64,000 bases of DNA from Anaerolineales bacterium (GCA_017985935.1 JAGNWT010000004.1:1-64000); one strand, 5' to 3'; shown: positions 16,335 to 25,671, numbered from the stretch's first letter. Notes: a model not told the origin generated them from the letters alone. A program made the numbers and translations.

Positions 16335-16874
16335 ATGATACGAAAAAAATCTTGGATCGCTTTCCTGCCCATCGTTTTCTTGGCCTGCAACTTTCTCTTC
16401 CCGCAGGATCAGGGACCCGTCCCCTCCGCGCCGACGCCTGCTCCCGCCCAAACCACAGAATCCTCCGCTGATTCAAACGCCTCCTCCGCCTTCACGATCA
16501 GCAGGATCCACAAAACAGACGGCGACTTGATGACCTTATTAAACGCCGAGGCAATGAAAGCGCAGGAAATGGGGCTCAAGCCCTTCCTCGAATTTGACGC
16601 GACCTGGTGCCCGCCCTGCATTGCCATTGATAAAAGCATCAACGCCAAAGACCCGCAGACCCTGCAAGCATTTTCAGGCATCTACCTCATCCGCGCAGAC
16701 GTGGAGGAATGGGGCTGGGGCGACGGAAAGAATTTCACTGTGGATGCCATCCCCGTGTACTACGAACTGAGCGAAAACGGGCAGCCCACGGGTCGTTCCA
16801 TTAACGGCGGCGCGTGGAACGAAGACATTCCTGAAAATTTCGCACCAGTGCTGGACACATTCTTTCATCAATAA
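16335..16874 (+). CDS. Thioredoxin-fold lipoprotein with CPPC motif
   Basis: 179 residues. A signal peptide with a cysteine in FLACNF is followed by a Pro/Ser/Thr-rich linker (about 28-50) and a thioredoxin-like domain. Its active site reads DATWCPPCIAIDKSI (about residues 91-105), and the cis-proline loop is AIPVYYE. It is similar to the C-terminal (gamma) domain of DsbD. The role is probably thiol-disulfide exchange outside the membrane together with the upstream protein. GGAGG lies 8 nt upstream, overlapping the previous stop, so the two genes form an operon ended by the terminator at 16878-16913. Confidence 0.8.
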   Translation: MIRKKSWIAFLPIVFLACNFLFPQDQGPVPSAPTPAPAQTTESSADSNASSAFTISRIHKTDGDLMTLLNAEAMKAQEMGLKPFLEFDATWCPPCIAIDKSINAKDPQTLQAFSGIYLIRADVEEWGWGDGKNFTVDAIPVYYELSENGQPTGRSINGGAWNEDIPENFAPVLDTFFHQ

Positions 16875-16877
16875 GAT

Positions 16878-16913
16878 AAAAAAGACCGAGGCTAAGCTGC
16901 CTCGGTCTTTTTT
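16878..16913. terminator. Bidirectional intrinsic terminator
   Basis: AAAAAAGACCGAGG (16878-16891) pairs with CCTCGGTCTTTTTT (16900-16913). It separates the convergent thioredoxin-like gene and ABC ATPase gene. Confidence 0.93.
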
Positions 16914-16915
16914 AT

Positions 16916-17644
16916 CTAGTGCTTGGTTCCCAGCGCCAGTTCCATGATCTCATCTTTGGTTTCGTACACCCGAACCAGTTTGCCATCTCGCATCTGCAAC
17001 ACGCGGTCTACATACTGACACATGCGCAAGTCGTGAGTCACCATGATGCCTGCGCGTCCATTTTCGTGGATGAGATGCGCGAAAGTCTCCACCACCTGAT
17101 AAGCGCGCTCGGTATCGAGCGAGGCGGTCGGCTCATCCGCCAGCACCACGGCCGGGTTATGGATCAGCGCGCGGGCGATCGCAACACGCTGCTGCTGACC
17201 GCCAGACATCTGCGCAGGCAAGTTATGCAGGCGATCTGCCAGCCCCAGGCGGGCAAGCAATTCATCCGAACGAACACGCCCGGCGCGGTCTAGCTTCCCA
17301 TTCAGTCTCAGCATGAACTCCACATTCTCGCGCGCGGTGAGATACGGGATCAAATTATTGGATTGAAAAGTAAAGCCGATCTTTTCGCGGCGCAGCTTTA
17401 CGCGCCGTTTCTCATTCATCTGCGAAAGGTCCTGCCCATCGATCAAAACCTGCCCGGTGGTTGGAGTCAGCAGCGCAGCAAGGATCGAAAGCATGGTGGT
17501 CTTTCCTGAACCGCTCGGTCCCACCAGTGCAACAAATTCCCCGGATTTCACCTGAAACGAAACGCCATCCACGGCATTAATGGTTGCGCCATCAAGCGAG
17601 AACGACTTGACCAGGTCACGAACTTCCAAAGCAACAGAACTCAT
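16916..17644 (-). CDS. ABC transporter ATP-binding protein (LolD/MacB/DevA type)
   Basis: 242 residues of a complete nucleotide-binding domain: Walker A GPSGSGKT near residue 42, signature MSGGQQQRVAIARAL near 145, Walker B VVLADEPTASLD near 165, and the H-loop in VTHDLRM. The sequence type belongs to the group that energises FtsX-like permeases, which push lipoproteins, peptides or glycolipids across or out of the membrane by mechanotransmission rather than classic transport. It follows its permease by 4 nt. The substrate is unknown. Confidence 0.9.
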   Translation of the reverse strand: MSSVALEVRDLVKSFSLDGATINAVDGVSFQVKSGEFVALVGPSGSGKTTMLSILAALLTPTTGQVLIDGQDLSQMNEKRRVKLRREKIGFTFQSNNLIPYLTARENVEFMLRLNGKLDRAGRVRSDELLARLGLADRLHNLPAQMSGGQQQRVAIARALIHNPAVVLADEPTASLDTERAYQVVETFAHLIHENGRAGIMVTHDLRMCQYVDRVLQMRDGKLVRVYETKDEIMELALGTKH

Positions 17645-17648
17645 ATTC

Positions 17649-18809
17649 TTATCCTAACCTTAGAGCCTTGAGCGGCTCGATGCGAACAGCATAAATAATG
17701 GACACCATTCCGCCCAGCGGACCGATGAACAACAACAAGAGAATGGCGATCAACGAGCGTTGCCCATTGAACTCCAACGGAATGGTCGGGGGCAGACCAA
17801 GCGAGAAAAGGTAGTTCAACGCCGCCCCGATCCCAACGCCCATCGAAGTGACAATGATGATCTGAAACACGGATGAAACGCCAACCACAAAGTTGGATGA
17901 GCCGATGGCTTTCAACACACCGATCTGCGGAACTTTTTGCAGGATCTGGATCTGGAAGAAGCCGCCAATGACAAGGATGCCGATCAGCAAAGTGAACACA
18001 CCCTGCGTCTGCACTGTTCCCTGCTGGGCGGTGTAGCCGGGGATATTGTTAATGGTCGTTTCAATATCCGCCACTTCAATGTTCGAGACTTCGTTCTGCA
18101 AGCGCAGCTTCATCGCTTCCACTTGAGCGGGGTCGGTCAACTTGACCGCAACAATGTTCGGAAAAGGCGTATCGCTGTTCAAGTCTGAAGCGGACTGCGG
18201 ACGGATCATTTCCCATGTGGCAGCCGGAAGGAAAATGGTAGGCTGGAAGAAATACGCCTGCTCGCTCACCAGCCCCACGATCTTCAATTTGAAGAATTGA
18301 TCTTCCGTCCCTTGAGTGGAGCGGATCTCTATCTCGTCGCCGATCTTCAAATTGGTACGTTCGGCTACGCTCATATCCATCACTGCCTCCCGTGCTTCAC
18401 CGCCGCGGAAGTATCTTCCCTCCAAGATGACCGGCATGCCGGGACGCCCGGCCTCCACGCCCAGCATGGAGATCTTCAGCGGCTCGGGCAGAGACACGAT
18501 CTCAGAGTTGGATGTGTAAATGGGACCGGCATCCAGCACACCTTCCACGCGGCGAACAGCCTTGACCGTGTTCACTTCCAGCCGGCTGGCGGTGATGCTG
18601 TAATCTGACTTCTCGAGGAATACGACCAACTGCGCATCGAGGTTGGCAACATATTGGCGGTTGGCGTTCGACAGCCCCTCACCCAATGCGGCAATAAAAA
18701 GCACCAGCACGGTGATAAGCGCGATGACCAGCGCCACGAGAAAGAAGCGGCCTTTATTGCGCCACACTTCTTTGAATGCAAGATAAATTGCGAGAAATAA
18801 ATTCTTCAT
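17649..18809 (-). CDS. FtsX-like ABC permease (MacB/DevC type)
   Basis: 386 residues. One N-terminal membrane helix (about 20-45) is followed by a large extracytoplasmic domain (about 50-260) and three C-terminal helices with the segment GVFTLLIGILVIGGFFQIQI and the end ...AVRIEPLKALR, typical of FtsX/MacB-core permeases. DevC-type members belong to DevBCA exporters, but a membrane-fusion (DevB) partner is not adjacent. The gene lies 21 nt after the peroxiredoxin-like gene and 4 nt before its ATPase, so the three are likely one operon. Confidence 0.86.
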   Translation of the reverse strand: MKNLFLAIYLAFKEVWRNKGRFFLVALVIALITVLVLFIAALGEGLSNANRQYVANLDAQLVVFLEKSDYSITASRLEVNTVKAVRRVEGVLDAGPIYTSNSEIVSLPEPLKISMLGVEAGRPGMPVILEGRYFRGGEAREAVMDMSVAERTNLKIGDEIEIRSTQGTEDQFFKLKIVGLVSEQAYFFQPTIFLPAATWEMIRPQSASDLNSDTPFPNIVAVKLTDPAQVEAMKLRLQNEVSNIEVADIETTINNIPGYTAQQGTVQTQGVFTLLIGILVIGGFFQIQILQKVPQIGVLKAIGSSNFVVGVSSVFQIIIVTSMGVGIGAALNYLFSLGLPPTIPLEFNGQRSLIAILLLLFIGPLGGMVSIIYAVRIEPLKALRLG

Positions 18810-18830
18810 TATGTTTGTTTCCGTTGTTTC

Positions 18831-19430
18831 CTAAACGACCGGCTTGGAGTCAAAAGGCTTGTCCCAGTTGGTTCCCATGATTCCATGCAGGATCAAATCC
18901 ACAGGCGGGTGATCGGCAATATCCTCATAATAATACGGCAGATGAATACGCCCTTCCCTGCCGATGATAAAGGTGCCAGACATTTGGTAGGCATCCTGTC
19001 CTTGCGGAGGAAGCTCGGGTTTGTAGCCTTTGGTCTTGGCAAGATTTCGGTTCGAGGTCCAAATGCGCGGTGACAGCAGGGTCTGCCAGAGCGTTCCTTG
19101 ATACAGCCCGTAGGCATGATAAGCAGACCGGTCCGGGTCGGCAAGGCAGACTGCGCCGGGGGCGCGTTGTTCACAGAATTTTTTGGCGGCATCGGGAGAG
19201 GCGTGAGAAACGACCGCGAGGCGCAGGCCTTTCTCGGTCAGGGCTTCGCTCGCGCCGGTCAATTGGTCCATCATCTCTTTGCACTGCGGGCACCCAAAAT
19301 GACGGGTGAAAACCAAAACCAATACCTTATCCTTCCAAAGCGAGGAAAGCTGGATGGTTTTGCCATCTGCATTTAGAAGCTGCAGATCGGGAGCGAGGTC
19401 GTTGAATTTGAGTTGAAATTGTCTGGCCAT
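18831..19430 (-). CDS. Peroxiredoxin-like AhpC/TSA-family protein
   Basis: 199 residues of thioredoxin fold. The N-terminal FNDLAPDLQLLNADG and the motif FTRHFGCPQCKEMM (about residues 41-54) place a Cys-x-x-Cys at the peroxiredoxin active-site position, resembling the AhpC-TSA_2 (PRXL2-like) group. There is no signal peptide. It may reduce peroxides or act as a thiol-disulfide reductase. It is the first gene of the set with the ABC permease and ATPase, so a link between peroxide stress and that exporter is possible but unproven. Confidence 0.78.
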   Translation of the reverse strand: MARQFQLKFNDLAPDLQLLNADGKTIQLSSLWKDKVLVLVFTRHFGCPQCKEMMDQLTGASEALTEKGLRLAVVSHASPDAAKKFCEQRAPGAVCLADPDRSAYHAYGLYQGTLWQTLLSPRIWTSNRNLAKTKGYKPELPPQGQDAYQMSGTFIIGREGRIHLPYYYEDIADHPPVDLILHGIMGTNWDKPFDSKPVV

Positions 19431-19462
19431 GGTTCCTTGTATTCTCTCAGTGTTTTCAAAAT

Positions 19463-19491
19463 AAAATCCGTATCTACGACAGATACGGATT
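19463..19491 (-). terminator. Intrinsic terminator after the ClpP-class protease gene
   Basis: On the minus strand AATCCGTATCT pairs with AGATACGGATT (19465-19491) and is followed by TTATTTTG. It lies about 70 nt past the stop of the upstream gene (19563). Confidence 0.8.
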
Positions 19492-19562
19492 CATCTCACT
19501 ATCTGACTATGAAATTCTATCAGATTGCACAGGTTTTGTACAGGTTTTGCAAATACTAATTT

Positions 19563-20573
19563 TCATACGATATGAAGGACCGATCTCTCGATCTTCTTCC
19601 CTACTTTGGCAACCCGCCGCCAACTGCTGTTGTCGTTGAGAGAGATCCAGCGTCTTTCCTCAGTGCGATAGAACCAATCCTTGTCCTGCTGATAGTAAGC
19701 CAGCACATCGGTTGATTCCCAAATATTTAGAACTTCATTTCCGTGCGCGTGCGTATCATCAAAATCGGTCGTGGCACGTTGACCCATCTCACTGTACAGT
19801 TCGTTGAGTTCAAGCAAAAGAGAATTGATCTCCGGCGCGAGCCTGTTGACCTTCAACCCGATGCGCTTCGCTTCTTCAAACAAAATGGGGTAACCATGCG
19901 AGGGATATTTTTCGTTCAGGGTGCTGGCGATCCGCTCTTGAGTCTCATTGTCTTTGATGTGATAGGCCAGCAGTTCCTTGCACAGCATAATGGACAAAGA
20001 CTCAGCGCGGTCCACCGCCCCGATCACAAGCGGATGCACATGCTCGAATAATTCCTGATATGGGTTCTCGCTCGAATCGGACTTTTGAGACTGCCACAAC
20101 CGCACGACACGAGTCAACTCGTCGAGAGAGACACTGACACGATCATTGTCACGGTCGATGGGAGAGAGCGCGTGAGTGAGGGATGTATCCACCGGGGTGA
20201 GATAAGCCATCGGTCCCATCAAAATTTCGTTCGCACCGAGGGTGATCATCGTGGCGGCAGAAGCGCACTCGAGCGGGATGACCGCGATCATCTCATCGCA
20301 ATATTGTCGAAGCAGGTTCACGATGCGCAAGGATGCCTGTCCATTACCGCCGCTGGATTTGAGGAAGAGATAGATCTTTTCCTGATGACCGATCTTTTCC
20401 AGCAATTTGAACAATGCCAATACATCGTCGTGACAGACACTGCCGCGGGGGTTATTAAAATAAGTGACCAAAGTTCCACCCAACATTTGGTTCACCTGCC
20501 TGATGATGGCTTGTGTTTTATCGAACAGGATGGGAGGCTGCTTTTCTTTGTTCTGCTTTACAGGCGCCGACAT
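19563..20573 (-). CDS. SDH_sah/ClpP-class serine protease-like protein
   Basis: 336 residues. The N-terminal two thirds match the ClpP/crotonase-like fold of the SDH_sah proteinase family. KIYLFLKSSGGNG is the oxyanion-type loop, IPLECASAATMITLGANEI contains the expected nucleophilic serine, and MGPMAYLTPVDTSL follows. No membrane segment is evident. The C-terminal region (about 260-336) is different and unidentified. The family was named from putative membrane-associated serine proteinases of unclear substrate. GGAAGGAG lies 8 nt upstream. Protease activity is not proven by sequence. Confidence 0.74.
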   Translation of the reverse strand: MSAPVKQNKEKQPPILFDKTQAIIRQVNQMLGGTLVTYFNNPRGSVCHDDVLALFKLLEKIGHQEKIYLFLKSSGGNGQASLRIVNLLRQYCDEMIAVIPLECASAATMITLGANEILMGPMAYLTPVDTSLTHALSPIDRDNDRVSVSLDELTRVVRLWQSQKSDSSENPYQELFEHVHPLVIGAVDRAESLSIMLCKELLAYHIKDNETQERIASTLNEKYPSHGYPILFEEAKRIGLKVNRLAPEINSLLLELNELYSEMGQRATTDFDDTHAHGNEVLNIWESTDVLAYYQQDKDWFYRTEERRWISLNDNSSWRRVAKVGKKIERSVLHIV

Positions 20574-20657
20574 TTATATTCTCCTTCCTAAGATGAATGT
20601 CTGCATCATAACATTCTTTGAAAAACCAAGACCGAGACAAATGTACTGGGGAGCGAT

Positions 20658-23426
20658 CTATAAACGAGACCAGACCCAGCCTGCGGCCAGTCCCAGCAAT
20701 TCCCCCGCGAGCACATACGCCACCAAACCAGAAATTCCGCTAACGGGCAGCCAAGCCGTGGAATCAAAAACACCAAAAGCCAGCATGTTGTATGCCAGCA
20801 AGCCGCCGAGCAGGGCTCCCAAAGACCAGCGGATCGCTGAGTGTCTTTGCCAAAAACGCGACCCCGCCGCATAGATCAGCCCGGTGATCAGGGCGATGAA
20901 AAGCATGGCGACCAGCCAGGCTGATATACGGGGATAGCCCTGGAGGGACACATAACTATCTTCGATCACCACAACCGGCGGCTCGGGAGTCGGCGCGGCA
21001 GACTCGGTCAATTCCGGCACGACCACTGTCACTGCCACCGCGCCAGATTGAGTCACATCCAACTTCAAAACTTCTGAGATGACAGCCGGCTCGCTCACCA
21101 CACGAATTTCCAGCAGACCAGGTTTATCAAGCCCGAAAGCGGCGCGAGCCACGCCTTTCGATGTGACAGCGTCCACTTGCTGCAAGATCCCGCTGCCTTC
21201 GCCGGTAAGGAGCATGGAAAATTGAACGACCGTGCCATCAGGCACAGCGTGTCCGTTGGCGTCTTTGATCACGCCTGTGCGGATGGCAATGGTGTCGCCG
21301 ATCTGAAAGAGCGGGATCGGAGTCGGCTCGGGGGTAATGGCTTCGTCAGTGGAAGCAGAGGCAGGCTCGAGGTCCAGAGAGAGCGGAATGATCTGATTGG
21401 GGTCGGGCGCCATGACCGAGATCAGGTCATATCCGATCCCCTGAATCGACACCGGCGAAGCGCCGGTCGGCGTGAGTTCTTGAAATAGCAGGCGGGCGGC
21501 AACTTCCACGAATTGCGCCTGTTTGCTGTAGAGCGCGTAATAGGCGGTGAATTTGGAAGTGGTCGTTGTATCGAAATAATACGGTGCACCAAAGGAGAAG
21601 AGGATCAAATTCTTTTGACGCAACAAGTCAGGACGTTCACGCAGGAATCGCTCAATGACAGCGGGCTGCCCCTGCGAGGCATCTCGCAGAGAAATGACCA
21701 CCCAATTCGCACGGACAATATCTTCTTCAATAAATTCAGGTTTTAGATCATCAAGCAAAGCCTCAAGGTTCGCGAGTGAATATGAGGTCAGTCGGAAATT
21801 TGCCGTCTGGTTCCCGCTTTGAGGACCGTAAAGCTGAAGAATGCTTTGCTGCAATGCGTCTGTTGCAAAGATGGGGAGTTCAGGGCATGTGGTGCACTGC
21901 CTGGTGGTTTGTGTGTCGGTGATGAAGACCATGCGCTCGTTGGATTGCGGCGGAAGCGGGAGCACGCCGGTGAGGTCTTGCTGTTCCGGGCTGATCAAGG
22001 TTGCAGAGTTGCGAGCCACCTCAAAAGTGATCGCCGTGCCGGTGCCGAGTCCTGCCAACCTGCTTGAAGGCACAGCCACATTTGAAAAGGTAAAGTCTTT
22101 ATAGATATTAAGTTTTGCCGCCAAAATCCGCGTGACCGAGTTATCCACTCTTTGTGCGAAAGCCGGGTCTTCGCGATATTTCTGCACAAAGAACTCGATA
22201 ACGCGCTTGGTGGTATTAAATGTGTTGGGAGAATCCAAGGACTGGATGTTTCCCAAATAAAGCATGTCGTTGCCAGCAAGGAAGGCATCCCGCGCGGCGG
22301 TACGGGCGGAAAATTGCCCGCCGCCAATGTTGTAAAAGTCGCTCACGGCGCGCGTCCCCAAGTCATCGCTCACCACCAACCCGCCGGCAGAAACCCAGGA
22401 TGCGAATTGCGGCAATGCAAGGATCTGGTTCAGGGCTTGAGGATCAAAGCTAATGGGGCGGGTCGTGGCACGGATATTTCCCTGAAATCCCTGATAGCGA
22501 ATGTGGGAAACGAGCAGACCATCTACGGTAGACTCAGCCGACGGAGCGTTGCCGGTTACTGCAAAGAATGGATAAAGCTCGATCTGCTTGAGTTGCTCGA
22601 GCGATTTGCGAACGGTGGAAACTTCCTCCTCGGGCAGGCGGTCGGAGCCACCCACGCCGGGAAAATGCTTGGCAATGACGACCAATTGATCATCACTGCC
22701 GGAATGCAAACCCGTGATATAGGCACGACCCAACTCACCCACCCAAAACGGATCGCCGCCAAAAACACGCGGACCAAGGTCGCCGCCAGAGATCGAAGGA
22801 CTTTCCAAAACGTCCAGCAGCGGTCCCAGATACAGGTTCACGCCCAACGCCGAGAGTTCGCGTCCACGCACTTCTCCCACCCGCTGGGCATAATCGGGGT
22901 TCCAGGTAGCGCCAATGGACATCTCACTCGGCAAAGGAGTCAACCCGCTCAATAACTGGTCGGTGGGGAAACCATCTCCCTCCTGCGAAATGCCAACGAA
23001 AAGCGGAACGTAGGGAGAATCGATCTCCTGCCCGGTCGCGGTGCTGATGACCGGGTTGAGCGAGGAATTCCATTCAATGGACTGAATACTTTCGATCAAC
23101 TGATGAGTCTGCGCCACGACATCTGTTGTCACTTCGGTCGCGGGCGGTGCGTTAGGGTCGATCAACGGCGCGAAGTTATCGTTTTGCGCCTGAAGCACCA
23201 CTCCGCCCACATGATTTTGGGTGATCAGGTCATAGATCTGTGAGACCTCACTGGTATCTGTCCCGTTGAAAGTCACCAGAAATAACTGTCCCACGCGTTC
23301 TTCAGGGGTCATCGTGTCCAAAATGCTCTGCGCTCTGGGAATCAAAGACTCCTCCGCCATCACGGTGGGCACAGGCAATAGCGCCATGAACAGGGACAAC
23401 AAAAGAAGCACGCGGACTAATTTCAT
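20658..23426 (-). CDS. Membrane-tethered glycoside hydrolase family 3-like protein
   Basis: 922 residues. A signal peptide is followed by a GH3 N-terminal barrel (about 35-390) with MTPEERVGQLF, VVIAKHFPGVGGSDRLP and GLVVSDDLGTRAV; the last contains the expected nucleophilic Asp. A GH3 C-terminal-like region, an Ig-like domain (about 700-800) and three membrane helices at the end (about 835-920) follow. The family removes terminal sugars, often N-acetylglucosamine in NagZ. The NagZ Asp-His loop after KHFPG is replaced by RLPEEEV, so the acid/base or specificity may differ. The C-terminal membrane tether is unusual. Confidence 0.84.
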   Translation of the reverse strand: MKLVRVLLLLSLFMALLPVPTVMAEESLIPRAQSILDTMTPEERVGQLFLVTFNGTDTSEVSQIYDLITQNHVGGVVLQAQNDNFAPLIDPNAPPATEVTTDVVAQTHQLIESIQSIEWNSSLNPVISTATGQEIDSPYVPLFVGISQEGDGFPTDQLLSGLTPLPSEMSIGATWNPDYAQRVGEVRGRELSALGVNLYLGPLLDVLESPSISGGDLGPRVFGGDPFWVGELGRAYITGLHSGSDDQLVVIAKHFPGVGGSDRLPEEEVSTVRKSLEQLKQIELYPFFAVTGNAPSAESTVDGLLVSHIRYQGFQGNIRATTRPISFDPQALNQILALPQFASWVSAGGLVVSDDLGTRAVSDFYNIGGGQFSARTAARDAFLAGNDMLYLGNIQSLDSPNTFNTTKRVIEFFVQKYREDPAFAQRVDNSVTRILAAKLNIYKDFTFSNVAVPSSRLAGLGTGTAITFEVARNSATLISPEQQDLTGVLPLPPQSNERMVFITDTQTTRQCTTCPELPIFATDALQQSILQLYGPQSGNQTANFRLTSYSLANLEALLDDLKPEFIEEDIVRANWVVISLRDASQGQPAVIERFLRERPDLLRQKNLILFSFGAPYYFDTTTTSKFTAYYALYSKQAQFVEVAARLLFQELTPTGASPVSIQGIGYDLISVMAPDPNQIIPLSLDLEPASASTDEAITPEPTPIPLFQIGDTIAIRTGVIKDANGHAVPDGTVVQFSMLLTGEGSGILQQVDAVTSKGVARAAFGLDKPGLLEIRVVSEPAVISEVLKLDVTQSGAVAVTVVVPELTESAAPTPEPPVVVIEDSYVSLQGYPRISAWLVAMLFIALITGLIYAAGSRFWQRHSAIRWSLGALLGGLLAYNMLAFGVFDSTAWLPVSGISGLVAYVLAGELLGLAAGWVWSRL

Positions 23427-23544
23427 CGCGTCCTCTTATAACACAACTTGCCTTTAAGATAAAACAGACGCCGCTCAAAGAACGACGCCTTTAGAATTTG
23501 CGCTCCGCACTCCGCCGAAGCCTGTTTCTGGCATTCGGAGAAAC

Positions 23545-24297
23545 TCACCCACCCCTCCCAAGCGCGCGCACGGCGGTCTGAGGATCGTCCGTGAACATGC
23601 CGTCCACGCCCCACTCTTTGAGACGGTTCACTTCTTCAGGAGTATTCGCCGTCCAAACATGCACCCGGCGATTGAGCCTATGCGCACGCTGAACTTGTTC
23701 CCGGCTTGCGCTGGAAATATGCGGGTGCAGTGCCTGATACTCGCCAAAGGTGAATCCGAACGAACGAGACCACAAACCCACAAACCCGGGCATGGCAAGC
23801 AGTCCGCGCGGAACCTGTGGCAGGATCTGTTCGGCAGCCTTCAAATTGGCAGGGAAGAAGGAAGAGAAGAGGATCTGATCTTGATTATTATGTCGTTTGA
23901 TGAGTTCACAGACCTTTGCGACCAGTCCGTCACGCGGGGTGGCGTAATTGGTTAACTCAATGTTGATCATTTTGTCCCTGCCGATCAGCGCAAACACTTC
24001 CTCAAGCATGGGTACTTTTGTGCCGGCAAATTTTTCGTTGAACCACTTTCCGGCATCCAGTTTGCGGATGGCTTCCAGGGTAAATGTGGGGATCTTGCCT
24101 TTGCCATCGGTGGTGCGGTCCACGGTGGTATCGTGAATAACGATCACATGCCCATCGGCAGTAAGTTTGGCGTCCAACTCCACGCCGTCTGCGCCTTTTG
24201 CGATGGCTTGTTGGAACGAAGGCAAAGTGTTCTCTGGCGCATGGGCAAGGTCACCGCGATGCGCAAAAAGGATGGGGCGGGGAAAATTTTCAATCAT
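23545..24297 (-). CDS. Glycerophosphodiester phosphodiesterase
   Basis: 250 residues of a GDPD TIM barrel. FAHRGDLAHAPENTLPSF (about residues 10-27) supplies the catalytic His-Arg and the first metal ligands. GVELDAKLTADGHVIVIHD (about 36-54) supplies the Glu/Asp ligands and the second histidine. It hydrolyses glycerophosphodiesters to sn-glycerol 3-phosphate and an alcohol. No signal peptide is present, so it is probably cytoplasmic. It lies 33 nt after the AAA ATPase gene on the same strand, but a functional connection is not obvious. Confidence 0.93.
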   Translation of the reverse strand: MIENFPRPILFAHRGDLAHAPENTLPSFQQAIAKGADGVELDAKLTADGHVIVIHDTTVDRTTDGKGKIPTFTLEAIRKLDAGKWFNEKFAGTKVPMLEEVFALIGRDKMINIELTNYATPRDGLVAKVCELIKRHNNQDQILFSSFFPANLKAAEQILPQVPRGLLAMPGFVGLWSRSFGFTFGEYQALHPHISSASREQVQRAHRLNRRVHVWTANTPEEVNRLKEWGVDGMFTDDPQTAVRALGRGG

Positions 24298-24330
24298 GGG
24301 TGGCAGGCTCGAGGTCAGGTTTGATGCGGA

Positions 24331-25671
24331 TCACAAATCCACAAAGTAGGCTTTTCCGGCGGCGTCGATCATCTCGCGTGTCATAGCCGGGGGGACGGCA
24401 AGGTATGCTGAAATATCCAGGATCTGGTCGCACAGGTCGCGCGGATGCGACGCACGTAGTTTTCGGTTGCGCTTGATGTACCACTCTTGAAGGAGGTAAG
24501 CCAAGCCCTGGTCGTTGTATTCGATGCGCTTGTCTGCGGCGACACGTTTGAAGATCTCGCGATATTCCTCGAAGGTCGGGTCGCCCACTTCGATCTTGTG
24601 ACGCAAACGGCGAAGGAAGGCTTCATCCACAAGGTCTTTCGGCGGCAGGTTGGTAGAGAACACGATGAGCACGTCGAAGGGTACTTCCACTTTGCGCCCG
24701 GTATGCAGGCGAAGGTAATCCACCCGGTTCTCAAGCGGAACGATCCAGCGGTTGAGCAGATCGCGCGGGCGAACCTGCTGGCGACCAAAGTCGTCAATGA
24801 GCAGAATCCCGCCGTTGGCTTTTACCTGAAAAGGCGCTTCATAGAATTTGGTTGTGTCATCAAAAACGAGGTCGAGCCCTTCAAGGGTCAATTCACCGCC
24901 AACCACAATGAAGGGACGACGGATCTTAATCCAACGGGGGTCACGGCGGGTGTTGGTTCGCAGGGTTCCGGTGCCATCGGCATTGACGCCTTCGTTCTCC
25001 GGAGCGAGACTGTGACTCACCGCGTCATAAACTTTGATCACCTGGCCATCGAGGTACAAAGCGAATGGAATGTACATGCTCTGGCTGAGCACCAGGTTAC
25101 CGAAGGCACGGGCGATACTGGTTTTGCCGTTTCCGGGTGGTCCGTACATAAAAATGGATGAGCCGGAGTTGAGCGCGGGTCCAAGCCTTTGAAAGGTGGA
25201 CTCAGAGATGATCAACTGGGAAAGGATCTGGCGCATGGAGCGTGTGGTCACGGTCATCCGCCCGCTCTTTTGGCGGCGGATTGCTTCATTGTAGACCGCG
25301 AAAGGTACAGGAGCTGGACCAGCGTATTGGCTGCGCTCCAACGCTTCGCGTGCCCGCAGGATTCCAGCGCTGGTAATGCCGTACACATACGCGCTTTCGC
25401 CCAATCCACCCTGAGTTTGTTTTACTTCGATAAATTTTTCCTGCTTCAAAGCGGTCAAAAGTTGATCAGTGACCCCGGCTAGCGGCAGCGCGATCTCTTC
25501 CGAGATCTTAAAGCCGGTCAGGTAGCCGCGAAAATACAAGACCTTAAGTACAAGGTCTTGCAACCATAAAGGTGAAAGACCCGTATCCTCGAGGCTGTTT
25601 ATCTGCGGTGGAGTAAAAGCGCCCGATGGCGAAGAGGTCTGACCAGATTGTCTCATCATATTAGTCGTCAT
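24331..25671 (-). CDS. AAA-type ATPase with N-terminal winged-helix-like region
   Basis: 446 residues. The N-terminal 125 residues look like a winged-helix regulator-type domain (ISEEIALPLAGVTDQLLTAL). An AAA module follows, with Walker A MYGPPGNGKTSIARA (about 173-187), Walker B GGILLIDDFGRQ (about 287-298), a sensor-1 Asn in VFSTNLPP, and the arginine-rich EAFLRRLRHKIEV. Such ATPases are annotated in Chloroflexota and related phyla without a known substrate. It heads a probable two-gene unit with GDPD, and the GT2 gene is divergent, 68 nt away. Confidence 0.8.
   Translation of the reverse strand: MTTNMMRQSGQTSSPSGAFTPPQINSLEDTGLSPLWLQDLVLKVLYFRGYLTGFKISEEIALPLAGVTDQLLTALKQEKFIEVKQTQGGLGESAYVYGITSAGILRAREALERSQYAGPAPVPFAVYNEAIRRQKSGRMTVTTRSMRQILSQLIISESTFQRLGPALNSGSSIFMYGPPGNGKTSIARAFGNLVLSQSMYIPFALYLDGQVIKVYDAVSHSLAPENEGVNADGTGTLRTNTRRDPRWIKIRRPFIVVGGELTLEGLDLVFDDTTKFYEAPFQVKANGGILLIDDFGRQQVRPRDLLNRWIVPLENRVDYLRLHTGRKVEVPFDVLIVFSTNLPPKDLVDEAFLRRLRHKIEVGDPTFEEYREIFKRVAADKRIEYNDQGLAYLLQEWYIKRNRKLRASHPRDLCDQILDISAYLAVPPAMTREMIDAAGKAYFVDL

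Noticed and set aside
19529..19549. Two ACAGGTTTTG direct repeats
   Set aside because: They lie in the 3' untranslated region between a stop codon and its terminator, and only two copies are present.
23470..23500. GACGCCG/CGACGCC near the end of the GDPD gene, first taken as a terminator
   Set aside because: The two copies are direct rather than inverted, so no hairpin forms.
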